64,000 nt of DNA. It comes from Streptomyces platensis. Its GTDB lineage: Bacteria > Actinomycetota > Actinomycetes > Streptomycetales > Streptomycetaceae. The notes beneath the pieces were generated by a model. It was not told where the DNA came from. It made no database searches and saw only the letters and a list, made by a program, of their open reading frames with translations. Within the stretch, counting starts at the first letter, position 1. Each line of letters starts with the position of its first letter. A program made the translations under genes and the position numbers. Of the stretch, positions 8,721 through 16,916 are shown one piece after another. The stretch is taken from NCBI RefSeq assembly GCF_008704855.1, contig NZ_CP023691.1:2232001-2296000 (forward strand), written 5' to 3'.

Positions 8721-9608
8721 ATGCGTATTCGCCCCGTCGCCACCGTTGTCTCCGGTGCGCTCATGGGTCTGTCCACGCTCGCCCTCTCCCCGGCCGCCGC
8801 CCAGGCCGCGCCGGCCGGACACGCACCGCTGACGGTCGCCCACCGCGGCGCCTCGTCGTACGCGCCCGAGAACACCCTCGCCGCGATCGACGCGGCCGAC
8901 CGGCTCGGTATCGAGTGGGTCGAGAACGACGTACAGCGCACCAAGGACGGCGAGCTGGTCATCCTCCATGACAACTCGCTCGCCCGGACGACGAACGTCG
9001 AGCAGGTCTTCCCCGGGCGCTCGCCCTGGAACGTCTCGGACTTCACCCTCGACGAGATCGAGAAGCTGGACGCGGGCAGCTGGTTCGGGCCGAAGTTCCG
9101 GGGGGAGCGGGTGCCGACCCTGGAGGACTACATGGATGAGGTCGAGCACAACGACCAGAGCCTCCTGATGGAGCTCAAGTCGCCGGAGCTCTACCCGGGC
9201 ATCGAGCTCCAGACCCTCACGGAGCTGCGCCGCGCGGGCTGGCTGGACAAGGGGCACGTGAAGCGCCGTCTGATCATCCAGAGCTTCAACGCCGACGCCA
9301 TCAAGACCGTGCACAGCCTCCGGTCGGACATCAAGACGGGCTTCCTCGGCAATCCCTCGGTCGCCGACCTCCCGAAGTTCGCGAAGTACTGCGACCAGAT
9401 CAATCCCGTCCACACGGCGGTCACCCGGGAGTACGTCGCCGCCGTGCACGGTCTGCGCGGCCCGCACCGCAAGGCGCTGGACCTGTACACCTGGACCGTC
9501 GACGACCCGGCAGTCGCGGTGAAGGCCGCCGGTCTGGGCGTCGACGGGATCATCACCAACAAGCCCGACGTGGTGCGGGACGCCCTGGAGAAGCACGACG
9601 ACGGCTGA
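8721..9608 (+). CDS. glpQ: secreted glycerophosphodiester phosphodiesterase
   Basis: A 295-residue GDPD-family enzyme that hydrolyses glycerophosphodiesters to glycerol-3-phosphate and an alcohol, or attacks teichoic-acid glycerol phosphate, outside the cell. The N-terminus (about residues 1-30) is a Sec signal peptide with an AQAAPA cleavage region. The catalytic start AHRGASSYAPENT gives H41-R42 and E50-N51; the second catalytic block ENDVQRTKDGELVILHD contains the metal-binding E-x-D pair and the second histidine. The TIM-barrel closes with TWTVDDPAVAVKAAGLGVDGIITNKP. AGGAG sits 6 bases before the ATG. PHO-like repeats just upstream suggest phosphate-starvation control. Confidence 0.95.
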   Translation: MRIRPVATVVSGALMGLSTLALSPAAAQAAPAGHAPLTVAHRGASSYAPENTLAAIDAADRLGIEWVENDVQRTKDGELVILHDNSLARTTNVEQVFPGRSPWNVSDFTLDEIEKLDAGSWFGPKFRGERVPTLEDYMDEVEHNDQSLLMELKSPELYPGIELQTLTELRRAGWLDKGHVKRRLIIQSFNADAIKTVHSLRSDIKTGFLGNPSVADLPKFAKYCDQINPVHTAVTREYVAAVHGLRGPHRKALDLYTWTVDDPAVAVKAAGLGVDGIITNKPDVVRDALEKHDDG

Positions 9609-9619
9609 GTGGCCGACGG

Positions 9620-9659
9620 GACGGGGCGTGCGGCGCCGGGCGCCGGTCCGTTCCCCGTC
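9620..9659 (+). terminator. hairpin after the GDPD gene
   Basis: GACGGGG and CCCCGTC bracket an inner GC-rich palindrome about a dozen bases after the stop codon. It abuts the ogt promoter. Confidence 0.4.
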
Positions 9660-9662
9660 GCG

Positions 9663-9685
9663 TTGTCAGTGGTGCGTCCTACCCT
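9663..9685 (+). promoter_or_regulatory. RecA-NDp/PafBC-type promoter of ogt
   Basis: TTGTCAGTG, eight bases, TACCCT: an exact match to TTGTCRGTG-N8-TANNNT. The -10 ends six bases before the GTG start of ogt, implying a leaderless, damage-inducible mRNA. Confidence 0.85.
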
Positions 9686-9691
9686 GATCAG

Positions 9692-10285
9692 GTGACGTAT
9701 GAAGAGCAGGATTCCGGTCCGGCGACACCACCGGACGCGGCACCGGACGCGGCGGCGCGGCGCGACTGGGCCTGGGGAGGGCTGACGACCCCCATCGGCC
9801 CGCTGCTGCTCGCCGCGACCCGGGAGGGCCTGGTCCAGGTCGTCTTCCATGCCGATGAGCGGACGACCCGCGGTGCGCTGGCCCGTCTGGAGCAGTTCTT
9901 CGGCGGACCGCCCCTCGCGGAGATACCTCATCTGACGACGGCCACCGCCGAGCTGACCGCCTACTTCGCCGGGGAGCTGCGGTCCTTCACCGTCCCCCTG
10001 GACTGGTCGCTGTCCGCCGGCTTCAATGCCCGGGTCCTGCACGCGCTGGCCGACGGCGTCCCCTATGGCAGCGTCGTCGGCTATCAGGACCTCGCCGACC
10101 GGGTCGGGGAGCCGGGCGCCGCCCGTGCCGTGGGCGCGGCGATGGGTTCCAATCCGCTGCCGGTCGTCGTCCCCTGCCACCGGGTCGTGGCCAGTGACGG
10201 CGGGATCGGCGGCTTCGGCGGCGGCCTGGAGACCAAGCGCCTGCTGCTGGCCCTGGAAGGTGTGCTGCCCGCCCCGCTCTTCTGA
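9692..10285 (+). CDS. ogt: methylated-DNA--protein-cysteine S-methyltransferase
   Basis: A 197-residue O6-alkylguanine-DNA alkyltransferase that transfers the alkyl group from O6-methylguanine or O4-methylthymine to its own cysteine in a suicide reaction. The active-site motif VPCHRVV places the nucleophile at C162; YGSVVGYQDLA upstream contains the conserved arginine-finger/helix-turn-helix region, and GIGGFGGGLETKRLLLALEG downstream completes the domain. The first 25 residues are a variable acidic extension. The GTG start is fixed by the damage-type promoter 6 bases upstream. Together with uvrB, it belongs to the putative RecA-independent damage regulon seen in this window. Confidence 0.96.
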   Translation: MTYEEQDSGPATPPDAAPDAAARRDWAWGGLTTPIGPLLLAATREGLVQVVFHADERTTRGALARLEQFFGGPPLAEIPHLTTATAELTAYFAGELRSFTVPLDWSLSAGFNARVLHALADGVPYGSVVGYQDLADRVGEPGAARAVGAAMGSNPLPVVVPCHRVVASDGGIGGFGGGLETKRLLLALEGVLPAPLF

Positions 10286-10336
10286 TCCCGACCGTCGTCC
10301 GGCCTCGCCGAGGCCGGCTCCCATGAAGGCAGCGTC

Positions 10337-10879
10337 ATGTCCCGTCAGATCGCTCTGCTCCGCGGCATCAACGTCGGCGGCCACAACTCCTTCCCCAAGG
10401 CGAAGCAGCTGGAGCTGGCCGAGTCGCTGGGCTACCAGGACGTCTCGGTCCTGCTCCAGACCGGCAATATCGTCTTCGCCGACCCCGGTACACCGCCCCA
10501 GGAGACGGCCCGGGTGATCCATGACCGGATCGCCGCCGACCTCGGTCTGACGGTGCCGGTGATCGTCCGGACCGGTACCGAGCTGGCCGCCGCCGTCGCC
10601 GCGAACCCGTTTCCGCAGGCCGTGCCGGAGCCCAAGAGCCTCCATGTCACGTTCCTGTCGGCGGTGCCGGCCGACACCTCCCGGCTCGACGCACTCGACC
10701 CGGCCGCGTTCACGCCCGATCAGTACCGGCTGATCGGGCGCGAACTGTATCTGTGGTGCCCCGGCGGCATCGGCCGCTCCAAGCTGGCCGACGCGGTGAG
10801 CCGCGCACCGCTGGGGGTCACTGCCACCGCCCGTAACTGGAACACCGTCACCAAGCTGCTGGCCCTGGCGGCCGCCTGA
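10337..10879 (+). CDS. DUF1697 domain-containing protein
   Basis: A 180-residue protein of the widespread DUF1697 family. The family opening QIALLRGINVGGHNSFP and the block VLLQTGNIVFADPG are clear, as is the C-terminal ATARNWNTVTKLLALA. The family is cytoplasmic and has no established biochemical role. It follows ogt by about 50 bases on the same strand and could be cotranscribed with it from the damage-type promoter. It converges on the PemK-like gene with an 18-base gap. Confidence 0.9.
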   Translation: MSRQIALLRGINVGGHNSFPKAKQLELAESLGYQDVSVLLQTGNIVFADPGTPPQETARVIHDRIAADLGLTVPVIVRTGTELAAAVAANPFPQAVPEPKSLHVTFLSAVPADTSRLDALDPAAFTPDQYRLIGRELYLWCPGGIGRSKLADAVSRAPLGVTATARNWNTVTKLLALAAA

Positions 10880-10897
10880 GACCCCGCCACCGGCCCG

Positions 10898-11359
10898 TCA
10901 GCGCCAGCCGTAGCGCTCGCGCAGCCGGTTGCCGACCAGGTTGAAACGGCCCCGGTCCAGGGCGCAGGCCTCGCGCCGCATCCCGGCCGGGTGCACCCGC
11001 AGCACCCGGTCCACGGCGACCCATGAGTCGCGCCCCGCGCGGTCCCACGGGCCGGCCCCTATCGGGACCCACTCCCGGTCGTTGTTGTGGCGCTTGCTGG
11101 ACAGCTGCACGGCCAGCAGCGTGCCGCCCGCCTCCCGGGCGACGACCAGCACCGGGCGGTCCTTGCCCCGGCCGTCGTTCTCCTCGTAGGGCACCCAGGT
11201 CCACACGATCTCGCCGGGGTCCGGGTCGCCGTCAGGGTCCGGCGCATAGGTCATCTTCACGGCGCCGACCGAGCGCGGCCGGGCCTCCACGGTGGCGGTG
11301 GGGCCCTGGCTGCCGGGCAGCGCGTCGGGCTCGTCGGATGCAGGGAATGAAGTCGTCAC
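10898..11359 (-). CDS. PemK/MazF-like toxin-family protein without visible antitoxin
   Basis: A 153-residue protein with a PemK/MazF-type SH3-like barrel from about residue 45 (GEIVWTWVPYEENDG, RPVLVVAREAGGTLLAVQLSS, and a final RFNLVGNRLRERYGW). MazF-type proteins are usually mRNA interferases paired with an antitoxin gene just upstream; none is present on either side, so it is probably a solitary chromosomal relative. The N-terminal 40 residues are variable and acidic. The GTG start is preceded six bases upstream by TAGCGT, a leaderless arrangement. It converges on DUF1697. Confidence 0.8.
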   Translation of the reverse strand: MTTSFPASDEPDALPGSQGPTATVEARPRSVGAVKMTYAPDPDGDPDPGEIVWTWVPYEENDGRGKDRPVLVVAREAGGTLLAVQLSSKRHNNDREWVPIGAGPWDRAGRDSWVAVDRVLRVHPAGMRREACALDRGRFNLVGNRLRERYGWR

Positions 11360-11426
11360 GGGGCCACGCTAACCGCCGTCCCGCAGGCGCCGGTCAGCGG
11401 TCCGCGCCCGGCGTCTCCACGGTCGA

Positions 11427-11449
11427 TTGTCAGTGGTCGGCCGTACGGT
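11427..11449 (+). promoter_or_regulatory. orphan RecA-NDp/PafBC-type promoter
   Basis: TTGTCAGTG, eight bases, TACGGT on the + strand: as good a match to the DNA-damage consensus as those of uvrB and ogt. The predicted start is near 11456. No recognised gene follows: the first ATG with a good GGAGGGGG-type site is at 11498, opening a frame that soon runs antisense into the uridine-kinase-like gene. Confidence 0.7.
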
Positions 11450-11638
11450 TTCTACAGCGGGGGACGGCCGTCGGGCCGCCCGGGGAGGGGGAGAGAGATG
11501 TCCGGGGCCGCGAGATATCCGGCGCTTTCACAAGAGGGCTGCGGCGCCCATGAGTTGCTTCGGCAGCCCGTCTGGGAGCGGCCGCCCGACGAGGACGAAC
11601 CCGCGTGCCGGGAAGGCCACTTCGGACGCCGCGGACGC

Positions 11639-12277
11639 TCACTCCGGTCCGCTCCAGGCCGGCCGGCGGGGATCGTCGGCCCGTACGACCACATCGGCCG
11701 CCTCCTCGGGCCGGGTCTCGGCCTCGTAGCGCGCGAAGGCGGGCAGTGTCCAGCGCTCGTCCTCCGGGGTGCGGCGGGCGAGCGCGGCCGGCGACAGCTT
11801 CAGGTGGACCGAGAGATCGAAGGGAAACCAGTGACCGAGCAGCAGGGGACCGTGCAACAGCAGGACGCCGCCGGGCGGCAGCTCCACGTACGCACTGCGG
11901 GTCGCCCGGTCCGCCACCGGATCCCACAGGTCCGGGAGCACCCGCCCGGTGCCGCCCGGCTCCAGCGGCTGGAAGATCTCGCGCCACAGCGCCTGCCGGT
12001 CGAACCACTCGTCGTGGTAGGCGTCGGGATCCTCCCGGCCGTATTCGAGCCGCAGCGAGGCGGGGCGCAGAAAGCCGAAGGTGCCGGCCTTGTGCACCGC
12101 CCGCCCCCGCAGCCGCAGCTCCTCGGCGAGCCGGGCGGCCAGCTCACCGGGCGACGCGGCGGGAGCCCCGTCGACGGCCACCCGCAGCCACGGGCTCCCG
12201 TCCTTCGCCGGCATCGCGACCAGCCGCTCGGCGAGCGCGTCGGTGAGCCGTTCCCAGGTGATCGCTTCGAGCCGCAC
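11639..12277 (-). CDS. uridine kinase-like P-loop family protein
   Basis: A 212-residue protein resembling the uridine kinase family proteins annotated in Streptomyces (VRLEAITWERLTDALAERL start). The region corresponding to the P-loop, VAVDGAPAASPGELAARLAEEL (residues about 33-54), has lost the GxxGxGKS/T lysine, so catalytic phosphate transfer is doubtful. Conserved later motifs include YHDEWFDRQALWREIF and GGVLLLHGPLLLGHW. The GTG start is preferred because CAGAAT lies six bases upstream (leaderless); another GTG five codons upstream is possible. Function unknown. Confidence 0.75.
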   Translation of the reverse strand: MRLEAITWERLTDALAERLVAMPAKDGSPWLRVAVDGAPAASPGELAARLAEELRLRGRAVHKAGTFGFLRPASLRLEYGREDPDAYHDEWFDRQALWREIFQPLEPGGTGRVLPDLWDPVADRATRSAYVELPPGGVLLLHGPLLLGHWFPFDLSVHLKLSPAALARRTPEDERWTLPAFARYEAETRPEEAADVVVRADDPRRPAWSGPE

Positions 12278-12345
12278 CCCGCCATTCTGCACGGCCGCCC
12301 GGCGCGGGCCGCCTCATGAGGGGACGGGCGGCCGGGGGCCGCGCG

Positions 12346-13275
12346 TCAGGCCTGGTCCGCGGACGGGCTGGCCGCTCCGTAGCGGCTGAGTTCGGCCGCC
12401 GCCTCCTTCGTCGCCTCGATGACGCCGTCGGGGGCCACCGGCATCACGGACTTGAGCTTGAGGAGCAGGACCGCGCCCATGATGGAGCCGTCCCACATGA
12501 TCGGCGCCGCGCAGGAGTTCCAGCCGGCCATGCACTCCTCGTACCCGAGGGCGTAGCCGAGGTCGCGAACCTCCGCGAGGGAGTCCAGCAGGGCGCCGTT
12601 GTCGCGGAAGACACCGGGTCCCGCCTGGTCGGGTACGGGCTCGGCCAGCACCCGCTGCTGGAGCACCTCCGGCAGGTAGGCGAGGATCGTCCGCCCGGAG
12701 GCGCCGGTGCGCAGGGAACGCGTCACGGACAGCACATCGCGTGGCGTCATGCCCAGCTCCGCGAGGTCGGAATCGCCGACGGCCATGTCGACGCACTGCC
12801 GTTGGGCACCGGAGAACGGGGCCACCATGTAGAGGAACGCCAGCCCGCTGTCGGTGGCCGTCCGCAGTTCGCGGAGCACCGTCTGCGAGATCTCGCCGTC
12901 GATCCGGTGGTCGAGCGCGGTGAAGGCGAGCTGTGCGGCCGAGGTCCGCAGCCGGTAGAGGCCGCGGTCCACCCGCTCGAAGATGCGCTGGTAGATACCG
13001 GACTGAAGGATGCGGTAGACGACGGAGTCGTCCAGGCCGGTGAACTCGGCGATCTCACCGGGCCCGTGGGCGGATCCGCCCAGCTCGGCGAAGGCAGTCT
13101 GGACGAGGAAGACCCGCTCGGCATGGCCGGATCCCGATGCCCGGGAGCCCGCGGACGTCATGCCCTTGGGCGCCTGGCGCGTCTTCTTGGAGTGGCCCGC
13201 GGTGCGCGGCGCCACGCCGGTGGCGGGCTCGGCGGCCGGGGCCGGCGATCCCGTGGCTGCGGTGCTGTGACCCAT
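12346..13275 (-). CDS. IclR family-like transcriptional regulator
   Basis: A 309-residue regulator. After a disordered Ala/Gly/Ser-rich N-terminus (about 50 residues) comes a winged helix-turn-helix (HAERVFLVQTAFAELGG, EIAEFTGLDDSVVYRILQSG, about 52-115) and an IclR-type effector domain (about 125-300) with the usual SLRTGASGRTILAYLP and GYALGYEECMAGWNSCAAPI blocks. IclR proteins bind small aromatic or central-metabolism ligands; the ligand here is unknown. GGGGAGAGAG precedes the ATG. The MDR oxidoreductase gene lies 150 bases upstream on the same strand and is a candidate target. Confidence 0.85.
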   Translation of the reverse strand: MGHSTAATGSPAPAAEPATGVAPRTAGHSKKTRQAPKGMTSAGSRASGSGHAERVFLVQTAFAELGGSAHGPGEIAEFTGLDDSVVYRILQSGIYQRIFERVDRGLYRLRTSAAQLAFTALDHRIDGEISQTVLRELRTATDSGLAFLYMVAPFSGAQRQCVDMAVGDSDLAELGMTPRDVLSVTRSLRTGASGRTILAYLPEVLQQRVLAEPVPDQAGPGVFRDNGALLDSLAEVRDLGYALGYEECMAGWNSCAAPIMWDGSIMGAVLLLKLKSVMPVAPDGVIEATKEAAAELSRYGAASPSADQA

Positions 13276-13425
13276 CGTGTGCTCTCTCCCCTGGCGGTGA
13301 TCCGCGCCCGAAGGCGCGCGGCATGTGCGGCACGGGCCGCCCCCTTTGCCCGCTGCTCCCGATGGACGGCCCCGGGCGGTGCTCCCGCGCCCCCGGTACC
13401 CGTCCGGTCCCCCGGGCCGCCCGTC

Positions 13426-14370
13426 TTACCGGGTGACGTCGAGCGCCAGCTTCCCGGTCGGGGTGCGGGCGGCCAGCTCGTGGTGCGCCCGTGCCGCCTC
13501 CCCGAGCCCGTAGACGGCGCCGGTCAGCGGCTTGAGGGTGCCCTCGGCGACCGCGTCGAACAGGGCCCGCATGGACGTCGGCAGCGCCGTACGGTCCGCG
13601 TAGAGCTGCGGCAGCCAGAAGCCGGAGACGGTGAGGCTCCGTTCCATCAGCTCCCGGGTGGGCACGCTCGCCAGCTCGCCGCCCGCGAAGCCGTACACCG
13701 CGAGCCGCCCGCGCGGCGCGACAGCGGCAAGGGTCCGCTCGAAGGTGGCGCCACCGGTCATCTCCAGCGCCGCCGCCACGGGACCGCCGGCCGCGTCCAG
13801 GATGCGCTCCGTCAGGTCCTCGGCGGTCGAGTCGACCACCGCGTGGGCGCCCAATTCGGCGGCCAGTTTGCGCTTTTCCGGGGAGCCGGCGAGACCGATG
13901 ACCTTGGCGCCGGCGCGCGCGGCGAGCTGGACGGCCAGCGACCCGACGCCGCCCGCCGCGGCGGGCACCACTACGGTCTCGCCCCCGGTGAGACGCAGCG
14001 AGGTGAACAGCAGATGCCAGGCGCTGTTGCCCTGGAGCGCCAGGGCGACGGCCTGTTCGTCACTGATGGCGTCGGGGACGTCCCAGGTGACGCGGCGGTG
14101 CAGCAGCGTCCGTTCCGCGTATCCGCCGCCGCGGCACAGCCCGACGACACGTCGCCCGCCGTCGACCGTCCCCACGACCTCGTTGCCGGGTACGTACGGC
14201 AGCTCGACGGGCGCGAGATAGGAGTCCCCCCGGGCGTGCACATCCGCGTAATTGATGCCGGCCAGGGCCACGTCGACCAGCGCGTGGCCGCCGCGGGGTG
14301 CGGGCTCGGGCACGTCTTCGAGCCGCAGCACGTCCGGGCCGCCGAATTCTCGCATCACAATCGCGCGCAC
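13426..14370 (-). CDS. zinc-independent MDR oxidoreductase (quinone oxidoreductase-like)
   Basis: A 314-residue medium-chain dehydrogenase/reductase. It starts at GTG as VRAIVMREFGGPDVLRLEDVPEP with GGGAGA upstream. The N-terminal GroES-like domain lacks the catalytic and structural zinc cysteines, typical of the NADPH:quinone oxidoreductase branch. The nucleotide-binding domain carries VVPAAAGGVGSLAVQLAARAGAKVIG (Rossmann motif, near residues 140-165) and the tail GLGEAARAHHELAARTPTGKLALDV is characteristic. It likely reduces quinones or enones using NADPH in the cytoplasm. The IclR-like gene follows on the same strand. Confidence 0.9.
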   Translation of the reverse strand: MRAIVMREFGGPDVLRLEDVPEPAPRGGHALVDVALAGINYADVHARGDSYLAPVELPYVPGNEVVGTVDGGRRVVGLCRGGGYAERTLLHRRVTWDVPDAISDEQAVALALQGNSAWHLLFTSLRLTGGETVVVPAAAGGVGSLAVQLAARAGAKVIGLAGSPEKRKLAAELGAHAVVDSTAEDLTERILDAAGGPVAAALEMTGGATFERTLAAVAPRGRLAVYGFAGGELASVPTRELMERSLTVSGFWLPQLYADRTALPTSMRALFDAVAEGTLKPLTGAVYGLGEAARAHHELAARTPTGKLALDVTR

Positions 14371-14822
14371 GACTCTCCCTCGGGTTCTCCAGTGCGGTGC
14401 CCGCACAGGGTAGGCACGGCGGCCAACTGCCCGCGGTCACCCGATCATTTCGCGCCAACCATGCGGTGCTCCGGGGGCGCCCGCCCCTCTTCCCGCGAGG
14501 ATTTCCCGCCCGCTTTCTCGCGTCGCGAGAAATCGCCACGGCGGTTTCTGCCCATTGCACCGTTTTGCTGCGCATCTACCCATCGGTATCCCGGGGGTGG
14601 CTGCCTCGTGTCTCTCGCTCAAACCCGGCTGTCGGATGTGATCGCCGCCGCCTACGATCCCGAAATGTGTCCGCTGTCGACCACATGTGACGGCCGCGTC
14701 CCCCGGGCGGAGCACGCTCCGCGAGGCAGATGTGCCCGCCCACCGCACCCGGTGATACGGGCGGGTGGTGGAGGAGGACGTGGCGGTGCGCAGGGCGGGC
14801 GGGCACGGCCTGAGGGGGAATC

Positions 14823-15110
14823 ATGATGGGGAAATCGGGGGGCGGCAGGCCGGCGTTCGCGCCGGCCTGCCGGGACCCACAACGCGCACAGCCGCTTCCA
14901 CCGGCAGCGCTGCGCTTCCTGCGGAACGCCTCCGCATCCTTGCCGTCCTCGTTGGCGGCATCCTTCACGGCTTCCTTCGCGGCCGCCTCCGACGCCGTCA
15001 TCGCCGCCGCCCGCCGACGTTCCCGACCGTATGCGGCACCGCCCTTTCTGGACGTGTCCCGCTCCCGCCGGGGAACGGCGCGCCGCTGCCGAGAAAGGGA
15101 CTGCCCATGA
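14823..15110 (+). CDS. possible small upstream ORF coupled to the FAD monooxygenase gene
   Basis: A 95-codon frame with a good ribosome-binding site (GAGGGGG, 6 bases before ATG) whose TGA overlaps the ATG of the following flavoprotein gene as ATGA. A further 54-codon frame from 14664, preceded six bases upstream by TACGAT, ends in ATGA overlap with this one, giving a chain of three overlapping frames. The peptide is Ser/Ala/Arg-rich and matches no family known to me. The - strand also carries a well-formed frame here (ATG at 15001, to 14576) opening with a Lys/Glu/Ala-rich segment and Streptomyces-like codons. At most one of the two strands is likely coding. Confidence 0.25.
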   Translation: MMGKSGGGRPAFAPACRDPQRAQPLPPAALRFLRNASASLPSSLAASFTASFAAASDAVIAAARRRSRPYAAPPFLDVSRSRRGTARRCRERDCP

Positions 15111-16723
15111 ACGCGTCGAGCAGCAACGGGCTCGAGTTCACCCACCCTTACCTCGCCGTGGTGCTCGGCGGCGGTTTCACCGGCATGCTCGCCGCCGCGG
15201 CCCTGTCCGGACACGCCGATGTGATCGTCGTCGAACGGGAGCGGCTGCCGCGGACCCCCGCCCACCCCACGGACCTCCCGCAGGCCCGGCACGCGCAGTT
15301 GTTGACGGCGGACGGCGTCCGGCTGATCGACTCCGTGCTGCCCGGCAGTGCCGCGCGCTGGCTGGCGGAGGGCGCCCGCCGGATGCCGTTACCGACGGAG
15401 TTCGCCGGCCGCGCCCCTAAGGGCCGGCCGGGCCGCCGCGCACGCTCGCGGTATCTGCTCGCCTGCTCCCGCGATCTGCTCGACCGGGTCATCCGCCGGC
15501 AGGTACCGGCCCTCCCCGGGGTGACCGTCCTCGACGGAACCGAAGCGACCGAACTGACCGGTACCGCCGAACACATCACCGGCGTACGCGTCCGGGACAC
15601 CACCAGCGGCGCCGGCTACCTGCTCGACGCCGACCTCGTCGTCGACGCGACGGGCCGGCACTCCGCCACCCGGGAGTGGCTGACCACACTGGGGCTGCCG
15701 GCCGCTCACGAGGACGTGGCGGACTCCGGGACCGTCTCGGCGACCCGGATCTTCCGCGCCACCGAGGGCGCGGAGAACTGCCCGGTGCTCACCGCCCGTT
15801 CGGCGCTCACCGGCCCTGGCACACGGCACCGCCGCCCGTTTCCCGAAAAGACGGCGACGCTGGTGCCGATCGAAGGCGGACGCTGGCTGGTCACGCTCAC
15901 CGGCACCGGCGACGACCGGCCCTCCGAACACGCGGGCCGCTTCGTCCCGTTCGCCCGCCGCACCGGCCACCCCGCCATCGCCGACCTCATCGCCGACGCC
16001 GAGCCGCTGAGCGAGGTACGCCTCACCCGCGACACCTCGGACCGGCGGCGGCGCTACGAGCAGCTGCCGTCCTGGCCGACGGGGTTCATCGCCCTCGGCG
16101 GTGCTGTGGTCTCGCTCGCCCACGACTGCGGTCAGGGCCTGTCCCTCGCCGCCCACGGGGCCGCCGCGCTGCGCGGGGCACTGCGACGGCACGGCATCGA
16201 CGAGCCGTCCCTCGCCCGGAAGATGCAGCGGACCCTCGGACGCCTCGCCCAGGAATCGTGGTCCGTGGCCACCGGCGACCTGCGCCCCTCCCCCACGACC
16301 GGCCGGGCCATCCGCCGCGCCTACCTCGACGTCCTCGCGCCCACCGCCCCCACGACCCCGCTCCTGCGCCCCACCGCCGCACTCGGTCTGCTCCGGGGGA
16401 CGGCACGGACCCGGCCCACGGCCGACAGCGCACCGGCCCGGCAGGCGTCGCCCGATCCGGTCCCGGCGCCCCTCACAGCAGCGCCCGGCAGCCCGTCCGC
16501 CGCCGGTCCGCACCCCCCGGCGGCCGGTACCGCCCCGGCCCTCTCGGCGCGGCCCGCCGCCGCCCTGTCGGCCGCGCCGCCCGCGCCGGGACGGCCCCCG
16601 GCCCCGCCCCTCCCTCCCGGCTCCACACCCGCCTCCAGACGCCTCCCCCGCCCGCTCAGCTTCGGGCCGACGGCGCTGCGCCGGATCAACTGGGCGACCC
16701 GACGGAAACCGGCTGACGGCTGA
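15107..16723 (+). CDS. FAD-dependent monooxygenase/oxidoreductase (LasC-type), TTA codon
   Basis: A 538-residue flavoprotein. The N-terminal Rossmann motif VVLGGGFTGMLAAAAL (about residues 18-33) is followed by the LPQARHAQLLTADG block typical of the geranylgeranyl-reductase/LasC epoxidase-like group, VDATGRHS near 185 and the second FAD motif FIALGGAVVSLAHDCGQGLS near 327-346. The last 140 or so residues are a Pro/Ala-rich low-complexity tail, longer than in most relatives. Codon 95 is TTA, so translation should depend on the bldA tRNA, and expression would be tied to development or secondary metabolism. AAAGGGA precedes the ATG. The stop codon lies inside a heptamer tandem repeat. The substrate is unknown, and no biosynthetic cluster surrounds it. 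Confidence 0.85.
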   Translation: MNASSSNGLEFTHPYLAVVLGGGFTGMLAAAALSGHADVIVVERERLPRTPAHPTDLPQARHAQLLTADGVRLIDSVLPGSAARWLAEGARRMPLPTEFAGRAPKGRPGRRARSRYLLACSRDLLDRVIRRQVPALPGVTVLDGTEATELTGTAEHITGVRVRDTTSGAGYLLDADLVVDATGRHSATREWLTTLGLPAAHEDVADSGTVSATRIFRATEGAENCPVLTARSALTGPGTRHRRPFPEKTATLVPIEGGRWLVTLTGTGDDRPSEHAGRFVPFARRTGHPAIADLIADAEPLSEVRLTRDTSDRRRRYEQLPSWPTGFIALGGAVVSLAHDCGQGLSLAAHGAAALRGALRRHGIDEPSLARKMQRTLGRLAQESWSVATGDLRPSPTTGRAIRRAYLDVLAPTAPTTPLLRPTAALGLLRGTARTRPTADSAPARQASPDPVPAPLTAAPGSPSAAGPHPPAAGTAPALSARPAAALSAAPPAPGRPPAPPLPPGSTPASRRLPRPLSFGPTALRRINWATRRKPADG

Positions 16724-16759
16724 CGGCTGACGGCTGACGGCTGACGGCTGACGGCTGAC
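16711..16759. repeat. GGCTGAC heptamer x7 tandem repeat
   Basis: Seven perfect copies of GGCTGAC. The flavoprotein stop codon TGA falls inside the second copy, so copy-number change would not alter the protein unless the first two copies are affected. It is a candidate variable-number repeat. Confidence 0.9.
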
Positions 16760-16916
16760 GAGGGGACCGTGGGCGCCCGTCCGCCCGGTGGCCCTCCTCG
16801 CTCCACGACTGCACACACGCATCGGCGAGGGTCGCTCCTCGGGCGCGGCGGTCGCCGAGGAAGCTCACCGGAACCGTTGATCCCGCCGCGGACGGAGGCA
16901 TCACCCCGCCAACGGG

